DNA of 64,000 nucleotides, taken from positions 1,674,001 to 1,738,000 of the forward strand of contig AP026798.1 of NCBI GenBank assembly GCA_033127725.1. Reading direction: 5' to 3'. The DNA comes from Bombiscardovia nodaiensis. Lineage in GTDB: Bacteria; Actinomycetota; Actinomycetes; Actinomycetales; Bifidobacteriaceae. The translations under genes were made by a program, and so were the position numbers. Of the stretch, positions 38,280 to 47,020 are shown piece after piece. Positions within the stretch are counted from its first letter, which is position 1; every line of letters begins with the position of its first letter. The notes under the pieces were generated by a model. The model was not told the origin of the DNA, did no database searches, and saw only the letters and a program-made list of their open reading frames with translations.

Positions 38280-40124
38280 TTAGCGGACTGCGTGGGTCGG
38301 TTGCTCGCCAACAACCCGAACCATGGTTCCAGCAGGGCAGTTGTCGTAAATCCATTTGGCATCCTGCTCGTACATGTTGATGCAGCCGTGCGAACCTCGG
38401 TTGGCTGCGTCACCGTGAGCGATGGCGTCATAGTTCCAATCGGCGGTATGGAAGCCTTCGGAACCATTGTAGTAGGAGACCCACTTGACGTTGGGAGAGA
38501 CGTACCCAGGGCCGCGCATGGTCTGAATCTCGTAGCGAATATTGATGAAGAAGGTGCCCAAATCCGACTCGTCGCCGTCACGGGGCAGCCCTGAGCAGAT
38601 GGGGAAGCTTTTGACTTCCGTCGTACCCTTGTAGGCAGTAGCGGTCTGCGTGCTCAAATTGACTTCCACCCACAGGTCGCCGTCGGGCACGTCGGTGCGC
38701 AGCGTGCGCGTCTCCACCTTATGGGGCTCCACATCTACTGCGGCTTGGATGTTCTCAATCTTGCCGGACTTGAGATGGTCGGTAATCTGCCGGGCAATGT
38801 CATCTTGGTTCTTTACCTTGATGCCATCGACACCAGCCGTCGTCACGCCCAAAACGTTGCCCTTGCTGTCTTTCACGTTCTTCTCAGGCACCATGTCTTG
38901 GTTGAGCTGCTTAGGTAGCTCAGTGTCGGCATAGGCCTTGATAGCCTGCGCATCGTAGGTCAGGTTCATCTGGCCCTTGAGCAAATCAGAATCCACATGT
39001 ATCCACTTGGCCACTTGATCCTTGGGGACCGTGTAGTTGCCACCCTTTTCGCTACCCACTACCAGGGGTTGGGCCAGTCGCTGGTTGGCTTGGTCGGCCG
39101 TGCTGGCGGCCACATCCTTGCTGATAGGCATGTCCACGTCGCTGTAGGTGAGCGTGAGTGTGCGCTGCTGGCCGGGACTGCTAGCCAAGGCGTTGACGGC
39201 CTGCTTGGCGACTTCAATCTTGGGAGCCTGACCTCGCTTGCCCTCCTGCACAACAAACTGATGCGAGCCTTCGTCGTAGTGAACGGAAGAAGGCACGGCC
39301 CGCGCATCCTCACCAATGAAGGTCTTCGTCAGGTAGTCGTTCATCTTCGCCTCGTCAACGGAGAGCGTCAGAGGCACCACTTGCTTCTGGAAAGGATTGA
39401 CTCTGGCGAACTCGTTGGAATCCTTGGCGGAGACAATCTTGTTGACAGTCGACTTGACATCGGCCTGCACGCCCAAATCCGTCAGTTTCGCCTTCGTGCG
39501 TCCGCCCTTGTTGTCAGTTACGGTAAAGCCCGAAGCTGCGACCTGCGAGGAGACAATCTTTTCGAGCTCCTGCGGGGTTCGACCCGCCACGCTCTGGCCT
39601 GCAAATGTGACCCCTGGAGCAGCCCGGTCCTGGTAGTAGGAGCGAGCGCCAAAGAAACCGACAATCAGAGCCACGATGACCGCGGCCAGCAGGCACAATG
39701 AAATAATCAGCCCCCAATGGTGGCGATTGATCCGCCGGGCCACATGAGAAGCTGGATATGTTGCCTCGCCACTGCCCTCTGTGCCTTCTGCGGACTGCAA
39801 ATTCATCAGCCGAGCATAGGCAGCCATATCCTCGTTGGCCTGACCAGGCTGGCCACTTGGAGCCTCATATGAGTCAAACTGCCCCTGCATTTGCCCAAAC
39901 GTGCTCTGCATCTGATCGACCGGCGAAGCGGCGTACTGCTGCCCGGCCTCTGGCGCGCCCCAGCTCCCAGCAGCCGGTCGAGCACCAGCCGCAAGCGGAG
40001 GGATAATTTGGGTGGCATCTTCGGGCTCGGCCTGCCCGGACTGCCCATAGGAGCCCAGTCCCGAGTATGCATCTCCCGCCGCATATGAAGGGAGTTGCCC
40101 ATTACCATACTCTTCGTTGGTCAT
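38280..40124 (-). CDS. L,D-transpeptidase (YkuD) with peptidoglycan-binding-4 repeats
   Basis: A 614-residue membrane-anchored enzyme that makes 3-3 cross-links or attaches proteins to peptidoglycan. An N-terminal cytoplasmic region of ~130 residues, rich in Ala/Gly/Gln/Ser, precedes one membrane helix (WGLIISLCLLAAVIVALIVGF, about res 135). Two PG_binding_4 domains (~res 190-440) and the C-terminal YkuD domain follow, with the catalytic HGDAANRGSHGCINM (active-site Cys). ATG 40124 has AAAGGTGAGC upstream. It is followed by gcvH 67 bp downstream. Confidence 0.93.
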   Translation of the reverse strand: MTNEEYGNGQLPSYAAGDAYSGLGSYGQSGQAEPEDATQIIPPLAAGARPAAGSWGAPEAGQQYAASPVDQMQSTFGQMQGQFDSYEAPSGQPGQANEDMAAYARLMNLQSAEGTEGSGEATYPASHVARRINRHHWGLIISLCLLAAVIVALIVGFFGARSYYQDRAAPGVTFAGQSVAGRTPQELEKIVSSQVAASGFTVTDNKGGRTKAKLTDLGVQADVKSTVNKIVSAKDSNEFARVNPFQKQVVPLTLSVDEAKMNDYLTKTFIGEDARAVPSSVHYDEGSHQFVVQEGKRGQAPKIEVAKQAVNALASSPGQQRTLTLTYSDVDMPISKDVAASTADQANQRLAQPLVVGSEKGGNYTVPKDQVAKWIHVDSDLLKGQMNLTYDAQAIKAYADTELPKQLNQDMVPEKNVKDSKGNVLGVTTAGVDGIKVKNQDDIARQITDHLKSGKIENIQAAVDVEPHKVETRTLRTDVPDGDLWVEVNLSTQTATAYKGTTEVKSFPICSGLPRDGDESDLGTFFINIRYEIQTMRGPGYVSPNVKWVSYYNGSEGFHTADWNYDAIAHGDAANRGSHGCINMYEQDAKWIYDNCPAGTMVRVVGEQPTHAVR

Positions 40125-40260
40125 AGCTCACCTTTCACAATCTACTCAATTTATTCAACTATAGACTAAGGCCGCGAAGGCCGGGGCACTTTCTGTCGCA
40201 CCAGCAAATACATCGGTGGGATTCACAGATGCTTCTGGCCACACCTACCCCTGCCCTTGC

Positions 40261-41304
40261 CTACAGCTCCCGGCCCAGCCACTGCTCAATCATGGAGTGG
40301 GCCACCGAAGCCTTGCGCGGCGCGCTCATCTGGCCGAGATCTATGGCCTGCGAGTATTCATCTCGAGTCATCCAGCGCGCGTCAGACACTTCCTGCCCGT
40401 CCACACGAATCTGCGTGCTCAGGGCCTGGGCCTTGAAGGCCATCATCAGCGAAGCGGGGAAGGGCCAGGGCTGGGAGCCTATGTAGCGCATCTGACCCAG
40501 GGGAATGCCCAACTCCTCCATGGTCTCCCGGCTCACCGCGTGCTCCAGGCTCTCCCCTGCCTCTACGAAGCCCGCGCACATAGCGTACCGGTCAGTCGGC
40601 CAGCTGGCGTTGTGCACGAGGAGCAGGCGGTCTTGGCTGTCCACAATGGCGGTAATCACAGCGGGCTCGATGCGCGGGAAAAGCGTGCGCGCCCGCCCTT
40701 CCTCACTGCAATACTGAGTCCAGCCGTTGCCGTCGGCCCGTACGGGAGCCCCGCAACTCGGGCAGTAGTCTTGACTGCCCTGCCAGGCGCTCAAGGCCAC
40801 GGCGCTGGTGGCCAGACCCGCATCACGAGCTGAGCACCGGGCGGCCAATACCGCTAGATCTAGCCAGTCAAAACGGTTCGCAGCAGCCTGCACAAATTGC
40901 CGAGCCCGCTCACTGCCCTGGTCTCCGCTCAAGAGAGCGTCGGCAGCCTGCAGGTCCAGGGCAAAAAAATGCTCCTTCCCGCTCGCCCCCAAGTAATACA
41001 GCGCATCGCAGCTCTCCTGACTGCCCCGCAACTGCTGGGGAAGATATTCACCTGAGAGCATAGCGAGACGGACAGGGCCGCCAGCCAGCTTGGAACGCTC
41101 CAGCGATTTAAGCGGCACAGCCACCTGCCCTGAGCGAACCAGGCAGACCCGCGCACCCGCCTGCTTATCCTCCAACACATGCTTCAATAAGTTATGTACT
41201 TGCCGCAGCTCTGTATGATAGTCCACCCGAGACTGGGCCAGGGGCAAGAAAGGCAGGACCTGGGCGAGCGCGAGCGGGGAGAAGTAGGACTGACTAGCTT
41301 CCAC
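40261..41304 (-). CDS. nudC: NADH pyrophosphatase, NudC family
   Basis: Hydrolyses NAD(H) or NAD-capped RNA to NMN(H) and AMP. The Nudix box GFVEAGESLEHAVSRETMEELGI fits the Gx5Ex7REUxEExGU consensus exactly, and the NudC hallmark SQPWPFPASLM follows it. A zinc ribbon (CPSCGAPV ... YCSEE) precedes it, though its fourth Cys is not clear. The start is GTG 41304 (347 residues), with AAAGG seven bases upstream; a longer frame to 41412 would overlap the hydrolase gene. Confidence 0.93.
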   Translation of the reverse strand: MEASQSYFSPLALAQVLPFLPLAQSRVDYHTELRQVHNLLKHVLEDKQAGARVCLVRSGQVAVPLKSLERSKLAGGPVRLAMLSGEYLPQQLRGSQESCDALYYLGASGKEHFFALDLQAADALLSGDQGSERARQFVQAAANRFDWLDLAVLAARCSARDAGLATSAVALSAWQGSQDYCPSCGAPVRADGNGWTQYCSEEGRARTLFPRIEPAVITAIVDSQDRLLLVHNASWPTDRYAMCAGFVEAGESLEHAVSRETMEELGIPLGQMRYIGSQPWPFPASLMMAFKAQALSTQIRVDGQEVSDARWMTRDEYSQAIDLGQMSAPRKASVAHSMIEQWLGREL

Positions 41305-41347
41305 TGAAAAACCTTTCACAAGTACACGAACAAGTACACAAATGGGG

Positions 41348-42196
41348 CTACTGGTGGTTGACGCGGCGGACCAAATCCAGTAGGGCAGCCGCCACCTGGT
41401 CCGGGTGCTCAACGGCGCTGAAGTGGCCGCAGTCGGCGATGGCGGTGAACGAAGCCTGCGTAGAGGTCAACCCGTTCACAATGGTCTGCATGGCGGCGGG
41501 CGGGCTAGAGGGGTCAAGCTCGCCCGAGACAACGGCAACCGGCACAGTGATGCCCGCCAGCACCTGGCTCTGGTCCGGCCGCCCGGCAGCCATGCGCTCC
41601 CGCCAAGCCAGACCCTCAGGGCTCTGGTCCTGAATCCAGTTAGTAAAGGTCTCAATGCACTCGGGCGAACGTTTGACGCTGGAGTCCTTGGGGCCAGCCT
41701 GAGCGAAGTGCATAACCGGCTCCACGCTGTGCGTTTGCAGGGCCTTAGCCGCTACGCCCAGGCGGTTGACCCTCCCCTGGGCCGTGTCAGCGGCCACCGT
41801 GGTATCGCACAGAGCCAAGCCAGCCACCATCTGCGGGTGCAGGCGCACCATAGCCGCTGCCAGGTATCCGCCCATTGAAAGACCCACCCAAATAGCCCGC
41901 TCGTGACCCGTGGCCTTGAGCCACTGAGCGTACGCCTCCGTCATGCGATCCAAAGCTTGTGGGTAGGCGCCGTCACTGGCAACCGGCCCGGTTTGCTCGG
42001 CAGAAGGCACGGGCGAATCCCCAGCGCCGGGCATATCGGGCGCGTAGATAGGGAAGGGCTCCAGGCCCGACTCCCTGGCCTGCCGGACCAGCTCCTGGGC
42101 GCACTCCTGCCACATCCGGTAATCGATGGGAAAAGCGTGAAGCAACACCAGCGGCAGGCCCTGCCCCTGGCTCAACACATGATTGACAATGTCCAT
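41348..42196 (-). CDS. Alpha/beta hydrolase
   Basis: A 282-residue cytoplasmic alpha/beta-hydrolase. Visible are the oxyanion HAFP motif (LVLLHAFPIDYRMW), the nucleophile elbow GLSMGGYLA, the acid in SGELDPSSPP and the catalytic His in DCGHFSAVEHP. The substrate cannot be told; it might be an esterase or a carboxylesterase-like hydrolase. ATG 42196 follows GAGGGAAC. It lies 43 bp upstream of nudC and probably in one unit with it. The promoter region contains a hexamer repeat. Confidence 0.88.
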   Translation of the reverse strand: MDIVNHVLSQGQGLPLVLLHAFPIDYRMWQECAQELVRQARESGLEPFPIYAPDMPGAGDSPVPSAEQTGPVASDGAYPQALDRMTEAYAQWLKATGHERAIWVGLSMGGYLAAAMVRLHPQMVAGLALCDTTVAADTAQGRVNRLGVAAKALQTHSVEPVMHFAQAGPKDSSVKRSPECIETFTNWIQDQSPEGLAWRERMAAGRPDQSQVLAGITVPVAVVSGELDPSSPPAAMQTIVNGLTSTQASFTAIADCGHFSAVEHPDQVAAALLDLVRRVNHQ

Positions 42197-42220
42197 AAAT
42201 CGTTCCCTCGAATCTGCTCA

Positions 42221-42260
42221 CACATCCACATCCACATCCACATCAACATCAACATCCACA
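42221..42260. repeat. Hexanucleotide tandem repeat upstream of alpha/beta hydrolase
   Basis: About six copies of a CATCCA/CATCAA hexamer within 40 bp, 25 bp upstream of the hydrolase start, in its probable leader or promoter region. Confidence 0.9.
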
Positions 42261-42392
42261 GCTCGCACCCAACTGACCACGAGCCGCACTCGCCCGTCCG
42301 CATGAGCCTAGCGGGCGCCCGCAGCTTCGACTCTAGGCGCTCGCTCTTACAAAATGCTGTGGGCCAAAGCCCCTACAAGACCCTACGAGCCC

Positions 42393-43022
42393 TTACAGGA
42401 CACCTGCCCACAGGAGGGCCTGCTTGAGGAGCTTGCCGTGGCCGCCCGGCATCTGGCTGGCGAACACGTCCAGCATGTCCGAATGCGGCTCCACCCACTC
42501 CACATCCAAGGTCTCGTCCTGGCTCTTGCAGTCACCAGCCACCGGCACCAGGTAGCACAAGGCAATGGCGTGCTGGCGGGGATCGTAGTACTCGCTCGCG
42601 CCGGGAGTGGGGAAAAATTCGGCCACCGTGAAGGGCTGCGGGCTGGGCGGTAGTACCGGCAGTGCCAGCTCTCCCAAGTCCTTGGAGATATTGCGGGCTA
42701 TGGCTTCGCGGATGGTCTCGTGGTAAAGGATGCGGCCAGTAATCAGGGTGCGCTGAATATTGCCCTCGTCGTCCACGCACAGGAGGGTGCCCACCTGCGT
42801 GACCGCGCCGGAGGTATCGGTTCTGGCTGGCACTATTTCCACGTATGGCATGGGCATCTTGCGCCGGGCCCATTCAATCTCCTGGGAGCTGAGCCAGCCC
42901 GGAGGATTGCCGTGGCCTGAGCCGCGGATAAAATCTTCGGGCGTGATGTTGGAGAATTCGCCCCGGGCACGACCCGCGTCGAAGTCGGCGTCGTCGGGTA
43001 TCTCGTCATGTAAGACTGGCAT
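42393..43022 (-). CDS. DUF4916-like protein with degenerate Nudix motif
   Basis: A 209-residue cytoplasmic protein. The start is ATG 43022 with GCAGGA/AGGG upstream. The central part has a Nudix-like fold (VGTLLCVDDEGNIQRTLITG), but the box reads G..x5..E..x7..RN.SKDLG, so the two metal-binding Glu residues of REUxEE are Asn and Lys/Asp. This matches an actinobacterial family (DUF4916) whose members lack the canonical box. Hydrolase activity is therefore doubtful. It is divergent from thioredoxin. Confidence 0.75.
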   Translation of the reverse strand: MPVLHDEIPDDADFDAGRARGEFSNITPEDFIRGSGHGNPPGWLSSQEIEWARRKMPMPYVEIVPARTDTSGAVTQVGTLLCVDDEGNIQRTLITGRILYHETIREAIARNISKDLGELALPVLPPSPQPFTVAEFFPTPGASEYYDPRQHAIALCYLVPVAGDCKSQDETLDVEWVEPHSDMLDVFASQMPGGHGKLLKQALLWAGVL

Positions 43023-43198
43023 AGCCCTATTATCCTGCTTCTGGCCCCCGCTTTCAAGCCCGCTGCCCGGGGAGCGCAAAACGCCCGAAATCCTGCGCCA
43101 AGAGCATATCTTCCAACGCTCGTGGAATGCTAGAGATAACAAAGCGGTTGACCCTGTAACGCCGGGTAGATGAGATCTAAGGAAATGAAGGAGCAATC

Positions 43199-43555
43199 AT
43201 GGCAACAGTAACCCTCAACGCACAGAACTTTCAAGACACGATAGAGAAGAACGACTTGGTCTTCGTGGACTTCTGGGCCACCTGGTGCGGCCCCTGCAAG
43301 GCCTTCGGACCTATCTATCAGAAGGCTTCCGAGGCCAACAGCGACATCGTCTTTGGCAAGATAGATATTGACCAGAACCAAGACCTGGCTGCCGCTGCGG
43401 ACATTCAGGCGGTTCCCACGCTCATGATCGCCAAGCAAGGGCAGATTATCTTCAAGCAGGCAGGCGCCTTGCGCGCTTCCGACTTGGACGACGTGATTCG
43501 TCAGGCCCGCGAAGTCAAGCTCGACGAGCCCGCCACGGCCGCTGCCCAGGAGTAA
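43199..43555 (+). CDS. trxA: Thioredoxin
   Basis: A 118-residue thioredoxin. The redox motif is WCGPCK in FWATWCGPCKAF, and the cis-Pro is in AVPTLMIAKQG. A single domain, cytoplasmic, without a signal peptide. ATG 43199 has AAGGAG upstream with good spacing. It is monocistronic, with a strong hairpin 90 bp downstream. Confidence 0.96.
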   Translation: MATVTLNAQNFQDTIEKNDLVFVDFWATWCGPCKAFGPIYQKASEANSDIVFGKIDIDQNQDLAAAADIQAVPTLMIAKQGQIIFKQAGALRASDLDDVIRQAREVKLDEPATAAAQE

Positions 43556-43887
43556 GTGGGAGCGCACGGGCCTGCAGTGCTAGCAGGTACTCCTGCCTGT
43601 CGATAGACCACCAGCGCCTTTTGCAGTGAGCGAAGTAGCTATTCCCCAGCGGGGATAGGCCAGTAATCGCAAGGATTACCGCCTATCCCCGCTCACGTAT
43701 GGAGGCTGATTACCTGCGCTCAGCTGTACATATGGAGATTTTGGGAGTAAAATGAAGATTGGTGTGTTTCCGGTGGCGCTCTCCCTACCAGCAGTTCCGA
43801 GGAGAGCCGCATACTGGTGCGGAAACTGTCAGTCAGTTACGTGCCCGAAGATCACCGAGGATCTGTAGATTGAGTTAGAGGAGCGCA
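43556..43887. other. 332-bp intergenic region trxA / G5-domain gene
   Basis: It contains the 43648-43693 hairpin and, further on, a stem of GCTCTCC with GGAGAGC (~43777-43827). Long structured leaders are known upstream of actinobacterial rpf genes, where they can be c-di-AMP riboswitches, but no match to that consensus was seen here. Confidence 0.5.
43648..43693. terminator. Long hairpin downstream of trxA
   Basis: A perfect 13-bp stem (AGCGGGGATAGGC and its complement at 43681-43693) encloses a second stem of six pairs (GTAATC/GATTAC). No T-run follows, so it is either a weak terminator for trxA or an element in the leader of the G5-domain gene. Confidence 0.65.
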
Positions 43888-44901
43888 ATGCCGTCCCATC
43901 GCAGGAAGCGAACAGCAGCCTTCAAGGCCCTGACCAAGCGTCAGTGGCTGCGGCTAGCAGCAGGATGCACGGTCATCACCATGGTCATTGGTGCTGGCTT
44001 TGCCTCTCGTGGCTACTACCAGGCTCAAGACGCTGCCCCGCATCCAGGGGCCACCGCTTTCTCGGCAACGCAGCCGGAGCAGGAAGAGGTCTCGCGTGGG
44101 TCTGTGCGTCAGGCGCTGAGCAACCGCGCAGGTGGCTCAAGTGCTGGAACTTCTTACGTGCGCGTGCAGATTAATGGTGCCAACAAGCTGGTGCTCGGCG
44201 AACACTTCACCACGGTCAAGTCCGTGCTCGATGCCGGCAATATTACTTTGGACCCGGACGACCAAATCACGCCCTCCTTGGACGAGAAGGTCTCCGAATC
44301 CACCACTATCAAGATTGAACGGGCTGACTCCACGGTTCAGACCGAAGATTCTGCCATCCCCTTCAACACTATCGAAGAGAAGACCGACTCCCTCCCCTCT
44401 GGCACCCAGAAAGTGAAGACTGAGGGCAAGGAAGGCGTGATGGAGACCACGAGCCTGGTCACCAAGGCCGGTTCCAAGAACCTGTCCAGCAACGTCTTCG
44501 CCTCATTCGTTAAGGAAGCTCCGGTCAACAAGGTCATTCAGGTGGGCACTGGCTCCACCTCCCCCGGCGCACCCGCTGGCGCCTCTGCCACTACTGCCCC
44601 TGTGGGCGACTCGCAGAGCATTGCCCACGGCTTGGTGCTCTCCCACGGTTGGAGCGAGGGCGATTTCACCTGCCTAGTGCAGCTGTGGAACAAGGAGTCT
44701 GGCTGGCGCACGAACGCCGCGAATCCTTCCGGCGCCTATGGTATCCCTCAGGCACTGCCCGGCTCGAAGATGGCTTCGGCAGGCCCTGACTGGCAGAACA
44801 ACCCAACTACGCAGATTACCTGGGGCCTGGGCTACATAGCAGGCCGCTACGGCAGCCCTTGCGGTGCCTGGTCGCAGTCTCAGTCAGCTGGCTGGTATTA
44901 A
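43888..44901 (+). CDS. G5-domain cell-wall hydrolase, Rpf/transglycosylase type
   Basis: A 337-residue exported protein. A basic N-terminus and one membrane helix (residues ~24-45) precede a DUF348-like segment (VQINGANKLVLGEHFTTVKSVL). A G5 domain (~res 145-215; GTQKVKTEGKEG) and an Ala/Pro/Gly linker follow. The C-terminal ~95 residues are lysozyme-like: FTCLVQLWNKESGWRTNAANPSGAYGIPQA, where the Glu of KESGW is the probable catalytic acid. Expected to cleave peptidoglycan at the surface. A strong terminator follows. Confidence 0.9.
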   Translation: MPSHRRKRTAAFKALTKRQWLRLAAGCTVITMVIGAGFASRGYYQAQDAAPHPGATAFSATQPEQEEVSRGSVRQALSNRAGGSSAGTSYVRVQINGANKLVLGEHFTTVKSVLDAGNITLDPDDQITPSLDEKVSESTTIKIERADSTVQTEDSAIPFNTIEEKTDSLPSGTQKVKTEGKEGVMETTSLVTKAGSKNLSSNVFASFVKEAPVNKVIQVGTGSTSPGAPAGASATTAPVGDSQSIAHGLVLSHGWSEGDFTCLVQLWNKESGWRTNAANPSGAYGIPQALPGSKMASAGPDWQNNPTTQITWGLGYIAGRYGSPCGAWSQSQSAGWY

Positions 44902-44934
44902 ATCCATCGCTTCGAGCTGTAAGCTCCGGCGGAC

Positions 44935-44971
44935 AAGTCCCCATCACTTATACTGGTGATGGGGACTTTTT
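44935..44971 (+). terminator. Terminator after G5-domain gene
   Basis: AAGTCCCCATCAC pairs perfectly with GTGATGGGGACTT, and TTTT follows. A classical intrinsic terminator. The small membrane-protein gene starts 30 bp beyond it. Confidence 0.92.
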
Positions 44972-45001
44972 ATGTCGTCTGAGCGAGCGAAGGAGCTTAC
45001 G

Positions 45002-45235
45002 ATGAAGGTCGCTGCACGGGTGCTGAGCACCGGCATCTTGCTGCTGAGCATAGGCGGATTGGCGCTGGTTGCTTTCTTGCAGATTCGGGGCGGCACCTTT
45101 GCCGACGAGCACCCTGATCTGTTCACCGTTTTCGACAGCGGGCAGCAGGGTTTCTTGTGGATTGGCTTCCTACTCTTTGCCCTGCAGGCCCTGCTCTCCT
45201 TGGCCTTATGCGTCATGAGCTTCGCCAGGCGATAG
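45002..45235 (+). CDS. Small two-helix membrane protein
   Basis: A 77-residue protein starting at ATG 45002, chosen because AAGGAG lies six bases upstream (a longer frame starts at 44972 inside the terminator). Two hydrophobic segments (residues ~3-22 and ~48-72) flank a polar loop with FADEHPDLF. It is probably membrane-embedded. No family was recognised. It lies directly beyond the terminator of the G5-domain gene, so it needs its own promoter. Confidence 0.65.
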   Translation: MKVAARVLSTGILLLSIGGLALVAFLQIRGGTFADEHPDLFTVFDSGQQGFLWIGFLLFALQALLSLALCVMSFARR

Positions 45236-45283
45236 GCTGAATCCAGTAGCTCCTGTTCGCTCACGCTCTACGCTCATACGAAA

Positions 45284-45315
45284 AGGCCGCCCGGGGATTG
45301 CAACCGGGTGGCCTC
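45284..45315. terminator. Terminator between small membrane gene and purine permease
   Basis: AGGCCGCCCGG pairs with CCGGGTGGCCT (one G-T pair) around a 9-nt loop, followed by CTTTG on the plus strand and by TTTTCG on the minus strand. Serves both convergent genes. Confidence 0.8.
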
Positions 45316-45344
45316 TTTGTATTTCGAGAGGCTTCAGACCTGCT

Positions 45345-46745
45345 TTAGAAGAGGGCTTGGAGGACGAAATCGAGGATGAAGAGGGCGCCCACACCCCAGA
45401 TAATCGGGTGAACTTCCTTGGCTTTGCCCTTGCAGGTCATGGTCAGGCAGTAGGTGATGAAACCAGCTGCCACACCGTAAGAGATGGAGTAGGAGAAGCC
45501 CATGAAGATGGCGGAGAAGAAGGCGGGGATAGCTTGCGAGAGGTCGTCCCACTTGATCTCGCCGAAGGTGGACATCATCATGCAGCCCACAATCACCAGC
45601 ACCGGAGCCGTGGCAGCTCCCGGAACTGCGGAGACGACCGGCGCGAAGAGGGCCGAGAGCGCGAAGCAGGCGGCAATGACCACGGAGGTCAGGCCCGTCC
45701 GCCCGCCCGCCGCAATGCCTGATGCAGACTCCACGTAGGTGGTGGTGTTGGAGGTGCCGAAGAGGGCGCCAATTGAGGTGGCCGTCGCGTCGGCGAAGAG
45801 GGCCTTGTCCATCTTGGAGGAGAAACCGGTGCCGGTCTCCAGCGCCTTCTCGTCATCGTCGGAGAAGATGCCAGAGCGGCGGCCGGTGCCCACGAAAGTG
45901 CCAATCGTGTCGAAGGTGTCGGACAGGGAGAAGGCGAAGATGGTCACCAGCACAATCGGGAGCTTGGATGGGTCGGAGAAGAGGGCCGGGAAGCCCTGGG
46001 GCGTGAAGATAGCCAGGAAGGTCTGCGGCAGCTGGGAGAAGGACTCCCCCAGGTTCACCGACTTGGCCATGCTCGTGACACCCATGGGGATGCCGATGAG
46101 CGTGACAGCGATGATGGCGATGACGAACGCCCCCTTGTTCAGGAAGGACCAGCGGCCCTTGAACTTGCAGACCAAAAGAACGATGGTAATGAACAGGCCG
46201 ATAACGAAGAGGATGGTTTGCGGCGTGTTGAAGGTGGTGAGCCCAGGGTTGGCGCCGGAAGCTGAGGTCTTGTCCGGGCTGAACTTGATGATGCCCACGT
46301 TCAAGAGGCCCACGTAGGCGATGAAGACGCCGATGCCGCCGCCGATCGCGTGCTGGAGGGATTCGGGGATGGCGCGGATAATCATCTTGCGCAGCTTAGT
46401 GGCCGTGACGATGATGTTGATAATGCCGCAGATGAAGACCATGGAGAGGGTCTCCTGCCAGGTAAAGCCCAGGCCCTTGACCACGGTGAAAGTGAAGAAG
46501 GCGTTGAGCCCCACGCCCGGAGCCACGCCGTAGGGCACGTTCGCTACCAGCGCCATAATCAATGTGCCGATGATGGCGGCGATAATAGTGGCAATAAAAA
46601 CGGCCCCCCACGGCATACCAGCCGAGGATAGGACCGAAGGATTGACTGCGATGATGTAGGCCATCGCAAAGAAGGTGGTGATGCCGGCAACCACCTCGGT
46701 AGAAACTGTGGTATTATTCTCTTTAAGCCTGAATAGCTCGTGCAT
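45345..46745 (-). CDS. NCS2/AzgA-family purine permease
   Basis: A 466-residue membrane protein with about 12-14 hydrophobic helices, a proton-linked nucleobase importer of the AzgA branch (adenine, guanine or hypoxanthine). Marks include EVVAGITTFFAMAYIIAVNPS at the N-terminus, PYGVAPGVGLNAFF, FSLSDTFDTIGTFVG and a SNTTTYVESASGIAAGGRTG block. ATG 46745 follows AGGAGA; a longer frame to 46949 is rejected as untypical. An inverted repeat lies just upstream. Confidence 0.92.
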   Translation of the reverse strand: MHELFRLKENNTTVSTEVVAGITTFFAMAYIIAVNPSVLSSAGMPWGAVFIATIIAAIIGTLIMALVANVPYGVAPGVGLNAFFTFTVVKGLGFTWQETLSMVFICGIINIIVTATKLRKMIIRAIPESLQHAIGGGIGVFIAYVGLLNVGIIKFSPDKTSASGANPGLTTFNTPQTILFVIGLFITIVLLVCKFKGRWSFLNKGAFVIAIIAVTLIGIPMGVTSMAKSVNLGESFSQLPQTFLAIFTPQGFPALFSDPSKLPIVLVTIFAFSLSDTFDTIGTFVGTGRRSGIFSDDDEKALETGTGFSSKMDKALFADATATSIGALFGTSNTTTYVESASGIAAGGRTGLTSVVIAACFALSALFAPVVSAVPGAATAPVLVIVGCMMMSTFGEIKWDDLSQAIPAFFSAIFMGFSYSISYGVAAGFITYCLTMTCKGKAKEVHPIIWGVGALFILDFVLQALF

Positions 46746-46755
46746 AGTTCTCCTA

Positions 46756-46786
46756 TGTATGTCATGATTTGGCGATCCGACATACA
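46756..46786. promoter_or_regulatory. Inverted repeat in leader of purine permease gene
   Basis: TGTATGTC (46756-46763) and GACATACA (46779-46786) are perfectly complementary, 15 bases apart, 11 bp upstream of the start and adjoining the ribosome-binding site. It could be an operator or an RNA hairpin that limits translation. Confidence 0.5.
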
Positions 46787-47020
46787 GAAGAATATCACGA
46801 GCCCAGGCTTTTCTTTCGTTACGTTTCCGAAATATGATACCGGTGCCTTTAGCGCCTTTATTACCGACCTTTCCAGGGTGAGTGGTGCGCCCAAATATGC
46901 GGCTGCAAGTCAGCTGATTCTCCAAGCCTTGGGAACGATCTTCTTGCACTGCTTGCTCATGGCTCAGTAGATTCTTCAGCCATGCTGTGAGCAGTGAGTC
47001 CCTAGAATAAGCGTCAGTCT

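Noticed and set aside
42221..42260. Hexamer repeat as a CRISPR array
   Set aside because: Units are only 6 bp, contiguous and without spacers.
43740..43887. Possible c-di-AMP riboswitch upstream of the G5-domain gene
   Set aside because: Only generic hairpins could be found; the conserved riboswitch segments were not seen.
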